The notes beneath the pieces are model-generated. The model searched no databases, was not told the origin of the DNA, and saw nothing but the letters and a program-made list of their open reading frames with translations. Shown here one piece after another: positions 28,748 to 38,167 of a stretch of 64,000 nt of DNA. Origin of the DNA: Pseudomonas sp. L5B5. Lineage in GTDB: Bacteria > Pseudomonadota > Gammaproteobacteria > Pseudomonadales > Pseudomonadaceae. Position 1 is the first letter of the stretch; every line of letters starts with the position of its first letter. Location of the stretch: contig NZ_CP084742.1 in the NCBI RefSeq assembly GCF_020520285.1, positions 5,815,501 through 5,879,500 on the forward strand, read 5' to 3'. A program made the position numbers and the translations under genes.

Positions 28748-28773
28748 TGCGGCTGGCTCGAGAGTTGTCCAGG

Positions 28774-28797
28774 CGGCCATCCTCGGATGGCCGTTTT
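28774..28797 (+). terminator. terminator after csbD-like gene
   Basis: CGGCCATCC (28774-28782) and GGATGGCCG (28785-28793) form a perfect nine-base-pair stem, followed by four T. Confidence 0.75.
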
Positions 28798-28922
28798 CAT
28801 GTCTGCGATAGCCATGATCGGCAGCCACCGTGGTTGTGGTTCGCCAACTAGGCTAATTTGTTGTAGAAAACGCCCCCTGAGTCGCCAGCGACTTCAACCT
28901 TTTTGCGGCGAAAGGAGACGCT

Positions 28923-29867
28923 ATGATTTTTCCGGACCTCAAAGGTTTGCCCTTGCACCGTGTATTGATCCGCACGGTCAACGAGTTCGTAGAGGACGAA
29001 ATGTCCACCTACGCGTCAGCCCTGGCCTACCAGATGCTGTTCTCGCTGTTCCCTTTCATCCTGTTTCTCATCGCCCTGATCGGTTTCCTGCACCTGCCGG
29101 ATTTTTTCTCCTGGCTGCGCATGCAGGCCGAGCTGGTGCTGCCCCACGAGGCCCTGGAGCAGGTGAACCCGGTGATCGACCAGTTGCAGCAATCCAAGGG
29201 CGGCTTGTTGTCCGTGGGTATCGTCATCGCCCTGTGGACTGCTTCGGCAGGCGTGCGGCTGATGATGAGCGCCATGAATGCCGCCTACGACGTGGTGGAA
29301 GGGCGTCCGATCTGGAAGCGTTTCCCGCTGTCGATTTTCTACACCGTGGGCATCGCCGGCATGCTGCTGGCTGCGGCGGCGTTGATGGTGCTGGGCCCAC
29401 AGGTGATGGCCTGGCTGGCAGGGCAGGTGGGCCTGGAGGATTTCATCGTCACCTTGTGGACCATCCTGCGTTGGCCGGTGATCGTGCTGTTGATGATGGT
29501 GGCCGTGGCCCTGATGTACTACGTGATGCCCGATGTGAAGCAGAAGTTTCGCTTCATCACCCCCGGCTCGGTGCTGGCGGTAGTGGTTTGGATCGTTGCC
29601 TCCTTGGGGTTTGCCTACTACGTGAAAACCTTCGCTAACTACAATGCGATGTATGGCAGTATCGGTGCGATCATCGTGCTGCTGCTGTACTTCTACATCT
29701 CTGCCGCAGTGCTGTTGCTGGGGGCGGAAATGAACGCGGTGATCGAACACATGTCGGCCGAAGGCAAGGACCCTGGTGAAAAGGACTTTGACGGGCCTGG
29801 CGACAAAAAACACCTTTCGGGACTGGGCCGGGATCACTCGCTCCAGCCGAGCACTGACGAAGCCTGA
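28923..29867 (+). CDS. YihY/BrkB-family inner-membrane protein
   Basis: 314 residues with about six membrane spans between residues 40 and 270 (for example [18 protein letters not shown] and [26 protein letters not shown]). [18 protein letters not shown] and [17 protein letters not shown] are family hallmarks. Older annotations call it ribonuclease BN, now known to be wrong for this family; the role is unsettled. The C-terminal 45 residues are charged and cytoplasmic. It is followed two bases later by the deformylase gene and probably co-transcribed. Confidence 0.9.
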   Translation: MIFPDLKGLPLHRVLIRTVNEFVEDEMSTYASALAYQMLFSLFPFILFLIALIGFLHLPDFFSWLRMQAELVLPHEALEQVNPVIDQLQQSKGGLLSVGIVIALWTASAGVRLMMSAMNAAYDVVEGRPIWKRFPLSIFYTVGIAGMLLAAAALMVLGPQVMAWLAGQVGLEDFIVTLWTILRWPVIVLLMMVAVALMYYVMPDVKQKFRFITPGSVLAVVVWIVASLGFAYYVKTFANYNAMYGSIGAIIVLLLYFYISAAVLLLGAEMNAVIEHMSAEGKDPGEKDFDGPGDKKHLSGLGRDHSLQPSTDEA

Positions 29868-29869
29868 TC

Positions 29870-30409
29870 ATGATCCGTGAAATTCTCAAGATGGGTGACG
29901 AACGCCTGCTGCGCGTCGCGCCTGCGGTACCGCCCGAGATGTTCGATAGCCCGGCGTTGTGGGAGCTGATCGACGATATGTTCCAGACCATGGAAAGCGT
30001 GGGGGGAGTGGGGCTTGCGGCGCCACAGATCGGCGTCGACCTGCAACTGGTGATCTTCGGTTTCGAGCACAGCGAGCGTTATCCGGACGCCGAGGCCGTG
30101 CCCCAGACCATCCTCATCAACCCGCTGATCACCCCATTGAGCCCTGAGCTGGAAGAGGGCTGGGAGGGTTGTCTTTCGGTGCCGGGCTTGCGCGGTGTGG
30201 TGGAGCGCCATCGCCATATCCGCTACGAAGGCTTCGACCCCAAGGGTGAGCCGGTTGTTCGCGTGGCCTCGGGGTTCCACGCCCGGGTGGTCCAGCATGA
30301 ATGCGACCACTTGATCGGTCGCCTGTATCCGTCGCGCATCAGCGATTTTCGCAAGTTCGGTTTCACCGAGGTGCTGTTCCCCGATCTCGATCCCAATGCC
30401 GACGAATAA
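29870..30409 (+). CDS. def: peptide deformylase
   Basis: 179-residue metalloenzyme removing the formyl group from new proteins. All three motifs are present: [10 protein letters not shown] (46-55), EGCLS (99-103) with the metal-binding cysteine, and HECDH (143-147) with the metal-binding histidines and catalytic glutamate. It lies away from fmt, so it is probably a second deformylase besides the fmt-linked one; that other copy is not in the window. It converges with a GNAT gene nine bases on. Confidence 0.93.
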   Translation: MIREILKMGDERLLRVAPAVPPEMFDSPALWELIDDMFQTMESVGGVGLAAPQIGVDLQLVIFGFEHSERYPDAEAVPQTILINPLITPLSPELEEGWEGCLSVPGLRGVVERHRHIRYEGFDPKGEPVVRVASGFHARVVQHECDHLIGRLYPSRISDFRKFGFTEVLFPDLDPNADE

Positions 30410-30418
30410 CTCCGTGGT

Positions 30419-30841
30419 TCAGGCGAGAGTCCGCTCCTCGCGGCCCATGGCTAACAGGGGCTTGCTGCGCTGATAGCGAGCCAGCCGCTCGACCAGGGGT
30501 TGCGGTAGTGGCGGGTCGGCGGCAAACCCCAGGTGCCGGTACAAGGGAACAAGCTCCGGATGGCAGAACAGCCAGACCGGTCCCTCGAGCTCGTGCCGGG
30601 CGTCTTCCAGCAGTCGTCTGGCCAGGCCCTGGCCGCGCAGCTTCGGGGCAACGTACAAACCCGTTAGCCAATACCCCCGGGCCACCGGTGTCAGGCTCAT
30701 TCCCGCCACGATCTCGCTATCGCGCACGACCCACAACAGGCCATCGCCACTGGCGCGCATCGGCGATCGGTGCTGGCGATAGAATTTGTTCAGCAGGGGG
30801 CGAGAGTCGTCGGCAAGCTGGCTGATGCGGTAGTGGGGCAT
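30419..30841 (-). CDS. GNAT-family N-acetyltransferase
   Basis: 140 residues from ATG 30841 (MPHYRISQLADDSRPLLNKF). The acetyl-CoA-binding stretch is LTGLYVAPKLRGQGLARRLL, with the R-G-Q-G-L-A motif. The C-terminal FCHPELVPLYRHLGF is typical of GNATs. Substrate unknown. An in-frame extension to 30883 is possible but lacks family similarity. Confidence 0.85.
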   Translation of the reverse strand: MPHYRISQLADDSRPLLNKFYRQHRSPMRASGDGLLWVVRDSEIVAGMSLTPVARGYWLTGLYVAPKLRGQGLARRLLEDARHELEGPVWLFCHPELVPLYRHLGFAADPPLPQPLVERLARYQRSKPLLAMGREERTLA

Positions 30842-30981
30842 GGGTTGGGCGGGTGGCTGGCGGGAAGCGCGGATTATAAGCAAACCCTGCGCCCATCACA
30901 GGCCTCGGTACACGCCGCCGGTGATGGATGCAGGGTCGGGGCCGGTGTCGTATGACTACCGGCGGATCGTCAAGAGCCGGT

Positions 30982-31584
30982 TCAGGCCAGTTCGACTTCC
31001 AGTGCGGCGCGCACTGCCGGGCGCTGTTCCACTCGCGCCTGGAACTTCACCAGTGCCGGCCAGGTTGCCAGGTCGATGTCGAACAGCGCGGTCCAGCGCA
31101 GCACGGTGAACAGGTAGGCGTCGGCTACCCCGAACTGCGCACCTTGCAGGTAATCCTGGCGTTCCAGCTGCTTGTCCAGGATAACCAGGCGTTTGGCCAG
31201 TTTCTGCCGGAATATTTCTCTAGCCTTATCGTCGAAGTCGGGATTGAACAGCCAGTTCAGGATGCCGTGCACTTCGGTGGTGACGTAGTTCAGGCTTTCC
31301 TGCAGGCGCACTCGCTGCCAGGTGCCGTTGGGTGCGCCGAGACCGGCTTCGGGCTTGAGGTCGGCGAGGTACTGCAGGACCGCCGGGCCTTCGGTCAGCA
31401 CTTCGCCGTTGTCCAGCTGCAAGGCCACCACGTAGCCCTTGGGGGTGATGCTGTAGAAGTCCTGGCCGTCTGCGGTGCGCTTGGTGTGAACATCGACGCG
31501 GACCAGTTCGAACGGCACTTGCAGTTCCCGCAGGATGATGTGCGAGGCCAGCGAGCAAGCTTGGGGAGCGTAGTAGAGTTTCAT
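30982..31584 (-). CDS. glutathione S-transferase (beta-class-like)
   Basis: 200 residues: thioredoxin-fold N-terminus MKLYYAPQACSLASHIIL with Cys10 in the active-site position used by beta-class GSTs, then an all-helical C-terminal domain with FGVADAYLFTVLRW. TEGPAVLQYLADL is the glutathione-contact region. It is divergent from a LysR gene 97 bases away, which may regulate it. Cytoplasmic detoxification role presumed. Confidence 0.9.
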   Translation of the reverse strand: MKLYYAPQACSLASHIILRELQVPFELVRVDVHTKRTADGQDFYSITPKGYVVALQLDNGEVLTEGPAVLQYLADLKPEAGLGAPNGTWQRVRLQESLNYVTTEVHGILNWLFNPDFDDKAREIFRQKLAKRLVILDKQLERQDYLQGAQFGVADAYLFTVLRWTALFDIDLATWPALVKFQARVEQRPAVRAALEVELA

Positions 31585-31681
31585 GGGCAATTCCCTTTGA
31601 AGGTTGAGGCCAGTGTGGAGTACACCGGCAGCATGGGTAAAATTACTCTTTCAGAAATACGCCATAAGGATAGCTACTGTC

Positions 31682-32542
31682 ATGATGAATTTGATGCACT
31701 GGCGCCTGTTGGTGGCAATTGCCGAGCGCGGCACCATCACTCGTGCCGCTGAACAGGTGGGCATGACTCAGTCCGGTGCCAGCCAGGCACTGGCACAGAT
31801 GGAAGACATGCTGGGTGTGCAATTGTTCATTCGCGATCACCGCCGGGCGTTGCCCACGGCGATTGGCCTGCAGGTGCTGGAGCAGGCGCGAGTGATGCTC
31901 GGCGCCCTGGCACAGATCCGCCGACAAGTGGACAGCGCCCGCGGGATACCCCAGGGCAGCTTGCGCCTGGCGGGGTTTCCGGTGGTCCTGGCGACCTTCA
32001 TGCCACCCTTGCTGCGGCGTTTCAACCAGCTGTATCCGGGCATCGAGGTGGTGCAACTGGAAGTCAGCGACGATGAGGTGGACGCCCTGCTCGATGCGCA
32101 ACTGGTGGATCTGGGTGTGGTGCTCAACCCGGAACCTGGACGCCGTTCATGGTTGCTGGGCCGTGATTCGTGGGTGGCCGTGCTGCCCGAGGGGCACGCC
32201 TGGCGCGAATCCAGTATCGATCTGGCGAGCCTTCTCGTGCAGCCCTTTGTCCTGGCAACAGGGGGCTGCTCGGTGAATGCGCGCAGCCTGGCGGCCGAGG
32301 CGGGGATCCCCATGACGGATGTACGGATCGAGGTGCGGGAGTGGAACAGCGCCTTCAGCCTGGTGCGTGAACGGTTGGGCGTGACCCTTGTGCCGCGCAG
32401 CACCTTGCCCGAGCAGCGCCAGGGGCTGCGCGTGCTGCCGTTGAGTACCCCGGTGGAGCGGGTGTTTGCCCTGGTGCCGACCAAGGGCGGTGAACCCGGT
32501 GCGCTGGTCCGGGCTTTCCTGGATACCCTCGAGGAGTGCTGA
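31682..32542 (+). CDS. LysR-family transcriptional regulator
   Basis: 286 residues from ATG 31682 (MMNLMHWRLLVAIAERGTIT); the helix-turn-helix is TRAAEQVGMTQSGASQALAQME and the rest is the effector-binding domain (GSLRLAGFPVVLATFMPPLL). The frame is open upstream to 31604, but that stretch is not LysR-like. It is divergent from the GST gene, the classical arrangement for a LysR and its target. The effector is unknown. Confidence 0.88.
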   Translation: MMNLMHWRLLVAIAERGTITRAAEQVGMTQSGASQALAQMEDMLGVQLFIRDHRRALPTAIGLQVLEQARVMLGALAQIRRQVDSARGIPQGSLRLAGFPVVLATFMPPLLRRFNQLYPGIEVVQLEVSDDEVDALLDAQLVDLGVVLNPEPGRRSWLLGRDSWVAVLPEGHAWRESSIDLASLLVQPFVLATGGCSVNARSLAAEAGIPMTDVRIEVREWNSAFSLVRERLGVTLVPRSTLPEQRQGLRVLPLSTPVERVFALVPTKGGEPGALVRAFLDTLEEC

Positions 32543-33077
32543 CGCAGCGGCAGGCAAACAGCAGTAAGCAGGCAATATTCATGTCTTGTTTGTTACATGG
32601 TGCCAGTCAATTGCAGCTCTTCGAAAGTTGTGAATAAAGCCTGACTAGTGGCCTTGCATAGAGTCATCGGCTGTCTATGCTCAAGCGTGAAAATTCGTAT
32701 TCGTTGGCCTTCGAATATCTGCTTCGCGATATGGGTGTCCTTGTAAGTGATGTTTGCGGCGCTCTTCTCTGAAGCATTGCGTCGGCGTCGACAATAGCCG
32801 CAAGAGTGCGCATCCAGAGGCACCGCCGGATCAGGAACGTTCAACTAGATGGAGTCTGATTTCCCTGTTAGGTCCGACCCGGCATGGGTCATCAAGAAAA
32901 GGATGGCTTGATAAGAGCGTTGCAACATGGACTCTCCGATTAAACATCATTTATCACCTGACACTTCCCTGCACTTATGCCGGGAACGCTTGCCCTGTTT
33001 TATGAACGTTGTGGTGGATCAGTTGAAAGACTCGGAACTTCCGTCAATCAAAAGACCGCGTTGAAGGTGATACAACC
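32543..33077. other. 535-base stretch without a convincing gene
   Basis: It lies between the LysR gene and the PAS-PAS transducer, both on the plus strand, and is less GC-rich than its surroundings. An 83-codon minus-strand open frame (32593-32844) has no recognisable motif, no clear ribosome site and a composition unlike neighbouring proteins. No terminator or strong dyad was found. It may hold the transducer's promoter, a degraded gene or a small RNA; sequence alone does not decide. Confidence 0.5.
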
Positions 33078-34397
33078 ATGTTTAACCTACATCACAAGGC
33101 TGACCTGCTGGAAATCGAGCGTTTCAATTGCGCCTTGAGCGAGGCCAATGGCAAGTTGGCGGCCATCAGTCGTTCCATGGCGATGATCGAGTTTTCCCCG
33201 GACGGGATCGTCCTCGATGCCAACGAGAATTTCTGTCAGGTCATGGGGTATTCCGTCGACGAGATACGTGGCAAGCATCACCGGATCTTCTGCGAGGAAG
33301 AGTTCTATCGCAGCGAGGACTACAGCAAGTTGTGGCGCGACCTGGCCCGTGGCGAGCCCATCAGTGGCACGTTCGTGCGCTTGAACAAGCGGGGCGAGGA
33401 GATCTGGCTGGAGGCCAGCTACATGCCGGTGCTCGATGCCAATCGCCAGGTCAGGAGCGTGATCAAGGTGGCCGCGGACATTTCCGACCGTATCCACCTG
33501 GAGCATGAGAACCAGAGCCTGCTGAACGCCATCGGGCGCTCCATGGCGATCATCGAGTTCAGCCCGGACGGCAGGATCGTCATGGCCAATGACAATTTCC
33601 TCAAGACCATGCAGTACTCGCTCAACGAGATCATGGGCCAGCACCACAGCATGTTCTGCCACCGGGCCGAGGCCGAGTCTGCCGAGTACAAGCAGTTCTG
33701 GGCCTCGCTCAATCGCGGCGAGTATCACTCCCACCGGTTCGAACGGGAGAACAAGTACGGCGAGACCGTATTCCTCGAAGCCTCCTACAACCCGTTGTTC
33801 GATGCCAAGGGCCGCTTGTACAAGGTGGTCAAGTTCGCCAGTGACATCACCCAGCAGATGACCACCTTGCAGTCTGCCGCCGAGTCGGCCCACAGCACTT
33901 CGGTGCAGAACGATGCCTGTGCGCAGAAGGGCTCGGAGGTCGTGCAGCAGACCGTGGAGATCATCCAGCAGATTTCCCACGACCTCAACGAGGCAGCGCT
34001 CAGCATCGATGCGGTGAGCAAGCAGTCGGAGATCATCGGCACCATCGTCCAGACCATCCGCGGGATTGCAGACCAGACCAACCTGCTGGCGCTCAACGCT
34101 GCCATCGAGGCCGCCCGGGCCGGCGAGCATGGACGAGGTTTTGCCGTGGTGGCGGACGAAGTGCGCAGCCTGGCGGCTCGTACCAGCCAGGCGACGGTGG
34201 AGATCGTCGAGGTCGTGCGCAAGAACCACGACCTGTCCAAGAGCGCGGTCAGCAGCATGCAGTCGAGCCTGAGTCGCACGGGGCTTGGCGTCGAGCTGGC
34301 GAATGAGGCAGGGGAGGTGATCCTGGAGATCCAGCAAGGTTCACGGCATGTGGTGGATGCCATCAGCCAGTTCAATTCCTCCCTGCAGTTGCAGTAA
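33078..34397 (+). CDS. BdlA-like soluble chemotaxis transducer with two PAS domains
   Basis: 439-residue cytoplasmic methyl-accepting-type protein without membrane spans. PAS1 is about 20-135 ([20 protein letters not shown]) and PAS2 about 145-255 ([20 protein letters not shown]), clear duplicates. The MCP signalling hairpin is near 328-365 ([36 protein letters not shown]). The order and size match BdlA of P. aeruginosa, which controls biofilm dispersion, and also Aer-2-like transducers. Orthology to BdlA is likely but unproven, so no symbol is given. No che genes lie nearby. Confidence 0.88.
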   Translation: MFNLHHKADLLEIERFNCALSEANGKLAAISRSMAMIEFSPDGIVLDANENFCQVMGYSVDEIRGKHHRIFCEEEFYRSEDYSKLWRDLARGEPISGTFVRLNKRGEEIWLEASYMPVLDANRQVRSVIKVAADISDRIHLEHENQSLLNAIGRSMAIIEFSPDGRIVMANDNFLKTMQYSLNEIMGQHHSMFCHRAEAESAEYKQFWASLNRGEYHSHRFERENKYGETVFLEASYNPLFDAKGRLYKVVKFASDITQQMTTLQSAAESAHSTSVQNDACAQKGSEVVQQTVEIIQQISHDLNEAALSIDAVSKQSEIIGTIVQTIRGIADQTNLLALNAAIEAARAGEHGRGFAVVADEVRSLAARTSQATVEIVEVVRKNHDLSKSAVSSMQSSLSRTGLGVELANEAGEVILEIQQGSRHVVDAISQFNSSLQLQ

Positions 34398-34410
34398 TCG
34401 GCCAGGCACA

Positions 34411-34434
34411 AAAAAGGGTTCCCGATGGGAACCC
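34411..34434 (-). terminator. terminator for the minus-strand gene 34461-34976
   Basis: GGGTTCCC (34416-34423) and GGGAACCC (34427-34434) form a perfect eight-base-pair stem. On the minus strand it is followed by a run of T (A-run at 34410-34415). It may also slow plus-strand transcription from the transducer gene. Confidence 0.85.
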
Positions 34435-34460
34435 TCCTTCATGGTCTTGCATTGCCGGCC

Positions 34461-34976
34461 TTACAGTGAAGCGAGGAACTTGTCTTCGATCGGCTTCACG
34501 CTGTCCCGGGCCAGTTGCGGGTCGGCCTTGGCCAGTTTCAACCTGTCCTGCATGCGCTGGGCGATTTCCTGGTTGATCGCCACGAGGCGCTCGGCCGGCA
34601 TGTTCTTCAGGTCTTCCTCGGTCAGCCCCATTTCCTTGAGGATGCTGTCGCGCAGGCGCTGTTCGGGGCTTTTGCTCATGTAGTCCTTGAATTCGGACAG
34701 AGCGTCGCTCTGGGTCGGGCTGTTGGCCTGTGGCGTGCTGGTAGCGGGTGGCGTGGCTTGCTGCAGCAGGACGCGGGTCTTGGCGAAAGCAGCGTTGACG
34801 TTGTCGTCCACGCCGTTGACCTGCTGCTGGTTGGACTGGCTGGCCGGAACGGTCACGGAGTTCTGGGCCTGTTGCAGCATGCCACTGTACAGCGCGCTGG
34901 CGGCTGCAGTGGTCGGGTCCATATCGGTGCGCGAGGTGGGCTGCACCGAAACGGAGTTCTGAGCGTTGACCAACAT
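34461..34976 (-). CDS. uncharacterised protein with a disordered N-terminus
   Basis: 171 residues. Residues 1-85 are Gln/Ser/Thr/Ala-rich and low complexity (PTTAAASALYSGMLQQAQNS, then VTVPASQSNQQQVNGV). Residues 90-170 are compact, charged and helical, with EFKDYMSKSPEQRLRDSILK and MGLTEEDLKNMPAERL. No signal peptide, membrane span or known domain. The disordered head and helical tail recall secreted or scaffold proteins, but no function can be given. Own terminator downstream, 110 bases of empty DNA upstream. Confidence 0.75.
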   Translation of the reverse strand: MLVNAQNSVSVQPTSRTDMDPTTAAASALYSGMLQQAQNSVTVPASQSNQQQVNGVDDNVNAAFAKTRVLLQQATPPATSTPQANSPTQSDALSEFKDYMSKSPEQRLRDSILKEMGLTEEDLKNMPAERLVAINQEIAQRMQDRLKLAKADPQLARDSVKPIEDKFLASL

Positions 34977-35155
34977 GATCGGGAACCTGTGTAAGGGAAC
35001 TAGGCTGATGGTTTAGCAAGTTCCATGCCGATATTTTTTTACCTGTTTAATCAACGGCTTGGCGGGAGCGTCAGTGTCTGGTCGGCTGAAAGCGGAGAGC
35101 TATTGCCGCTTTCTGGCAATTGCAGTCCGCAGGGGTTGGGAGGTTTCAGGCCGGC

Positions 35156-35899
35156 TCAGTAGGTGATTGCAATGCCGAAGTCTTCCTGGAAGGCATCGTC
35201 CAGAGGTTCATAGCCCAGTACCCGTGTCGTTTCGCTGAGGTCCAGGCGCTTGAAGCGATTGTTGGAAATGCCATGACCGATGAAGTGCTGGACCCCCGGG
35301 GTTTGCACCGCCCGTTGCAACAGTTGCACGGCGTCCCGTGGGCTGAGCCAGGCGCTCAGGTCGCGGGTGGTGGTCAGTTCATGGCGCTCGGGAAACTCGA
35401 AGGCACCGATGCGCAGGGCGATACAGGACAGGCCTTTTCGGGCGGCGTAGAAGGCGCACAGCGCTTCGCCATAGCATTTGCTGACGCCATACAGGTTGGC
35501 CGGCATCACCGGCATGGTCGAGGTGACCTGCCGGTCCACCGGGTAACCCTCGATGGTCTGGGCACTGCTGGCGAAAACCAGGCGTTGGCAGCCTGCGTTC
35601 GCCGCCGCTTCGAACAGGCGGGTGGTCGCAAGGATGTTGTTGGGCAGCAGTTCGTCGAAACCGGCATTGGCATCGGGAATGCCGGCCAGGTGCACGATGA
35701 CGTCGATGCCGGCCAGGAGCTCCTCGAGGGCCTGTGGGTCGTTGAGATCCAGGCGCACGAAGCGGTGCGGCGCGGGAACCTCGAAACTCGGTTCCAGCCG
35801 GTCGGTGAGAGTGAAGCGATAGCGTTCCAGGGAACCCTGGAAAAATACCTTGCCGATCCGGCCGCAGGCGCCGGTCAGCAGCACGTTGAGTCTATCCAT
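35156..35899 (-). CDS. NAD(P)-dependent sugar epimerase/dehydrogenase (uronate-dehydrogenase-like)
   Basis: 247-residue short-chain (extended) Rossmann enzyme. The nucleotide motif is LLTGACGRIGKVF (8-20); the catalytic Tyr and Lys are in YGVSKCYGE, preceded by FASSAQTIEGYPV. Overall layout resembles uronate dehydrogenases (about 265 residues), which oxidise galacturonate or glucuronate to the lactone, but it is shorter and other sugars are possible. A single gene with the GST gene 46 bases downstream on the same strand. Confidence 0.82.
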   Translation of the reverse strand: MDRLNVLLTGACGRIGKVFFQGSLERYRFTLTDRLEPSFEVPAPHRFVRLDLNDPQALEELLAGIDVIVHLAGIPDANAGFDELLPNNILATTRLFEAAANAGCQRLVFASSAQTIEGYPVDRQVTSTMPVMPANLYGVSKCYGEALCAFYAARKGLSCIALRIGAFEFPERHELTTTRDLSAWLSPRDAVQLLQRAVQTPGVQHFIGHGISNNRFKRLDLSETTRVLGYEPLDDAFQEDFGIAITY

Positions 35900-35945
35900 G
35901 TCGTACCTTCGATTTTCGGGGGGGGTGTCTGGGGGCGTGGCAGGA

Positions 35946-36578
35946 TCAAGGCGTGCCGTTGCGTCCGTGGAGGAGAAAGCCCGGGCGTTGGCTCAAGCGT
36001 TCGTAGTAGGCCGCCACGGCCGGAAAATCCGGGTGCTCCATGGGGGTCATGCGCCAGCGGTTGACTGAAAGCCCGAGGACGATATCGGCCAGGCTGAAGT
36101 CAGCGCCGACGACGTACGCCTGGGTGCGCGCCAGTTGCTGCTCGAGGATTGCCATCTTGGCATTCCAGGCCAGCAGGCTGGCGCCCAGGCGCCGGCTGTC
36201 CTGGCAGTCGGGATGCTGGCGCACCAGGCCCATGAAGGCGTAGCTCCAGGACGGGTTGAGTTCCGTGGCTTGCCAGTCCATCCACTGCTCCACCAGGGCC
36301 CGGGCACGTGGGGCGATGGGTAGCAGGCCACTGCCAGGATGCAGGTTGGCCAGGTAGCGGCAGATGCTGTTGGATTCCCACAGGGCGCCGGCCTCGTCGA
36401 TCAGCACCGGCACCTGGGCATTGGGGTTCAGTGCCATGAATTCAGGGGTGTGGGTCGAGCGAAAGCCGCTGCCCCAGTCTTCCTGTTGGTAGGGCAAGCC
36501 GAGTTCTTCGCAGGTCCACAAGACTTTCCTGACGTTGATGGACGAGGCTTTACCGAGAATTCTGCAGGGGGTTCCCAT
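35946..36578 (-). CDS. glutathione S-transferase family protein
   Basis: 210 residues: thioredoxin-fold N-terminus with KASSINVRKVLWTCEELGLPY, where the S-S-I-N-V-R-K segment holds the usual catalytic serine of theta-like GSTs. WESNSICRYLANLH is the glutathione site, and the C-terminal helical domain has FSLADIVLGLSVNRW. Substrate unknown. The start overlaps no neighbour; 98 bases lie between its start and the PACE gene. Confidence 0.9.
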   Translation of the reverse strand: MGTPCRILGKASSINVRKVLWTCEELGLPYQQEDWGSGFRSTHTPEFMALNPNAQVPVLIDEAGALWESNSICRYLANLHPGSGLLPIAPRARALVEQWMDWQATELNPSWSYAFMGLVRQHPDCQDSRRLGASLLAWNAKMAILEQQLARTQAYVVGADFSLADIVLGLSVNRWRMTPMEHPDFPAVAAYYERLSQRPGFLLHGRNGTP

Positions 36579-36676
36579 GACGCTTCCTTGTTCTTGGCAT
36601 AGGCAGGTCCAGGGAATCTAACAGTGTCGCATCGTTGCCGCGATGGGCAATGTGCCTGTCGTGGTGCTCGCGGTAT

Positions 36677-37108
36677 TCAGGCCGGGTCGGGCAGCGCCGA
36701 GGCCGGCAGGCCGAAGACCCGGTCGAACAGCCAGTTGAAGGCAAAGGTATAGCAGGGGATGAACAGGATCAGCGCCAGGTCCAGCAGGAAGGCTTGCACC
36801 AGGCTGATGTCCATCCACCAGGCGATCAGCGGGATCAGGAACACGATCAGGGTCAACTGGAACCCCACGGCATGGGCGATGCGCCGCTTGACGGTGCGGG
36901 TGCGTGAGGCCTGGCGGCTTTCCCAGCGCTCGAACAGGCTGGTGTAGATGAAGTTCCAGGTCACGGCGATGCTGGTGATGATCACTGCCAGCGGCCCGGT
37001 ACTGCTGGGCGAGGTGCCGGACAACAGGGCCAGGCCCAGGGCCGAGAAGGTCATGCCGAATACTTCGAACAGGGAGACGTAGACCAGTTTGCGCTTCACG
37101 CCTTGCAT
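36677..37108 (-). CDS. PACE-family proton-coupled efflux transporter (copy A)
   Basis: 143 residues, four membrane spans formed by two tandem bacterial-transmembrane-pair repeats. The conserved TM1 acidic residue is Glu15 in VYVSLFEVFGM, the position known as essential in AceI of Acinetobacter. WNFIYTSLFERWE and FAFNWLFDRVF are the repeat hallmarks. The family exports chlorhexidine and other biocides or short diamines. It is divergent from a LysR gene 120 bases away, its probable regulator. A paralogue with the same layout lies at 50588. Confidence 0.9.
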   Translation of the reverse strand: MQGVKRKLVYVSLFEVFGMTFSALGLALLSGTSPSSTGPLAVIITSIAVTWNFIYTSLFERWESRQASRTRTVKRRIAHAVGFQLTLIVFLIPLIAWWMDISLVQAFLLDLALILFIPCYTFAFNWLFDRVFGLPASALPDPA

Positions 37109-37228
37109 GGGGATTCCTTGATGTTGAAGGGGCGGCCAGCATTGGGCTGGCGAAGGGCGTAAAAGATACGTTCAGTAGGAGTGACAGAAAAAGTCGGAAG
37201 CTTTCAGTAAATCTGATAGGTTGCTTGC

Positions 37229-38167
37229 ATGAATTTTTCCAGTGACAGCATCCAGTTGTTTCTTGCCGTGCTCGAGCGTGGCTCCTTTTCCGCCGCGGCC
37301 CGGGCGCTGGGCAAGGTGCCTTCAGCAGTGAGCATGGGCATCGCCAACCTCGAGGCCGAGCTGGGTTATGCCCTGTTCGATCGCAGCCATCGCGAGCCGG
37401 TACCTACGCAACTGGCCCTGTCCCTGGCGCCCCATGCGCGATTGATCGCCGATCAGTTGCGACAGTTGCAGGTGCACGCCGTCGAGCTCTCCCTGGGGCT
37501 GGAGAGCAAATTGTCGGTGGCGGTGGTGGACGATATCGACAAGCAACGGCTGCTGGCGGCCATCAAGCTGATTGCCGAGCGTCATCCGCTGCTGGAGATA
37601 GAGGTGCTCAGTGCACCCCAGGACGACGCGCTGCAGCTGCTGCACAGTGGACGGGTGAGTGTCGCGATGGCGTTCGCCGGGTTGAGTGTCAATGCTCTGG
37701 AGTATTTCCAGTACGTGGGCAGCGAACAGATGACTGCCTGTATCTCGGCTCGGCACCCGCTGTTTCAGGCCAGCGATGGCAGCCTGTACCTGGAGGACCT
37801 GATCCAGGTCCGCCAAGTAGTGGTCGCCAGCCGCGACCTGCCCATCAGCGATACCCGACCCCTGGTGGGTGAGTCCCGCTGGCGTACCGACAGTCTGGCC
37901 ATGGCCCTGCACATGGTGGAGGCAGGTATCGGCTGGGGCAATTTCCCGCTATCGGTGCTGCGCCCGCTGTTCGCAACGGGGCGTTTGCAGCGCTTGCGCT
38001 TCAAGAACATCGACAACGGCCTGACACTGCCGGTGCATGCGGTGTGGCTGAAGAACCAGCCCCTGCAGAAGGGCGCCTTGGCCCTGGTGCAATTGCTCAG
38101 CGGCCAGGACCCGGCCCTGGATGACCTGCCTGCGCCGCAGGGTTCAAGTCCGGGCCTGTTCCTGTAG
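37229..38167 (+). CDS. LysR-family regulator divergent from PACE copy A
   Basis: 312 residues. The helix-turn-helix is GSFSAAARALGKVPSAVSMG, followed by AELGYALFDRSHREPV; the effector domain starts with LESKLSVAVVDDIDKQRLL. It resembles the LysR at 49644 beside the other PACE gene in the SFSAAARxLGK block and the E-(S/A)-KL-(S/T)-VA segment. It likely plays the AceR role, sensing a substrate and activating the pump. Its 3' end overlaps the next, convergent LysR gene by 24 bases. Confidence 0.9.
   Translation: MNFSSDSIQLFLAVLERGSFSAAARALGKVPSAVSMGIANLEAELGYALFDRSHREPVPTQLALSLAPHARLIADQLRQLQVHAVELSLGLESKLSVAVVDDIDKQRLLAAIKLIAERHPLLEIEVLSAPQDDALQLLHSGRVSVAMAFAGLSVNALEYFQYVGSEQMTACISARHPLFQASDGSLYLEDLIQVRQVVVASRDLPISDTRPLVGESRWRTDSLAMALHMVEAGIGWGNFPLSVLRPLFATGRLQRLRFKNIDNGLTLPVHAVWLKNQPLQKGALALVQLLSGQDPALDDLPAPQGSSPGLFL

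Noticed and set aside
32593..32844. 83-codon minus-strand frame in the large gap
   Set aside because: No recognisable motif, no clear ribosome site, odd composition; not strong enough to call a gene.
33030..33077. Possible sigma-28 (FliA) promoter before the transducer gene
   Set aside because: Bases near 33045-33070 only loosely resemble the consensus; spacing and -10 are poor.
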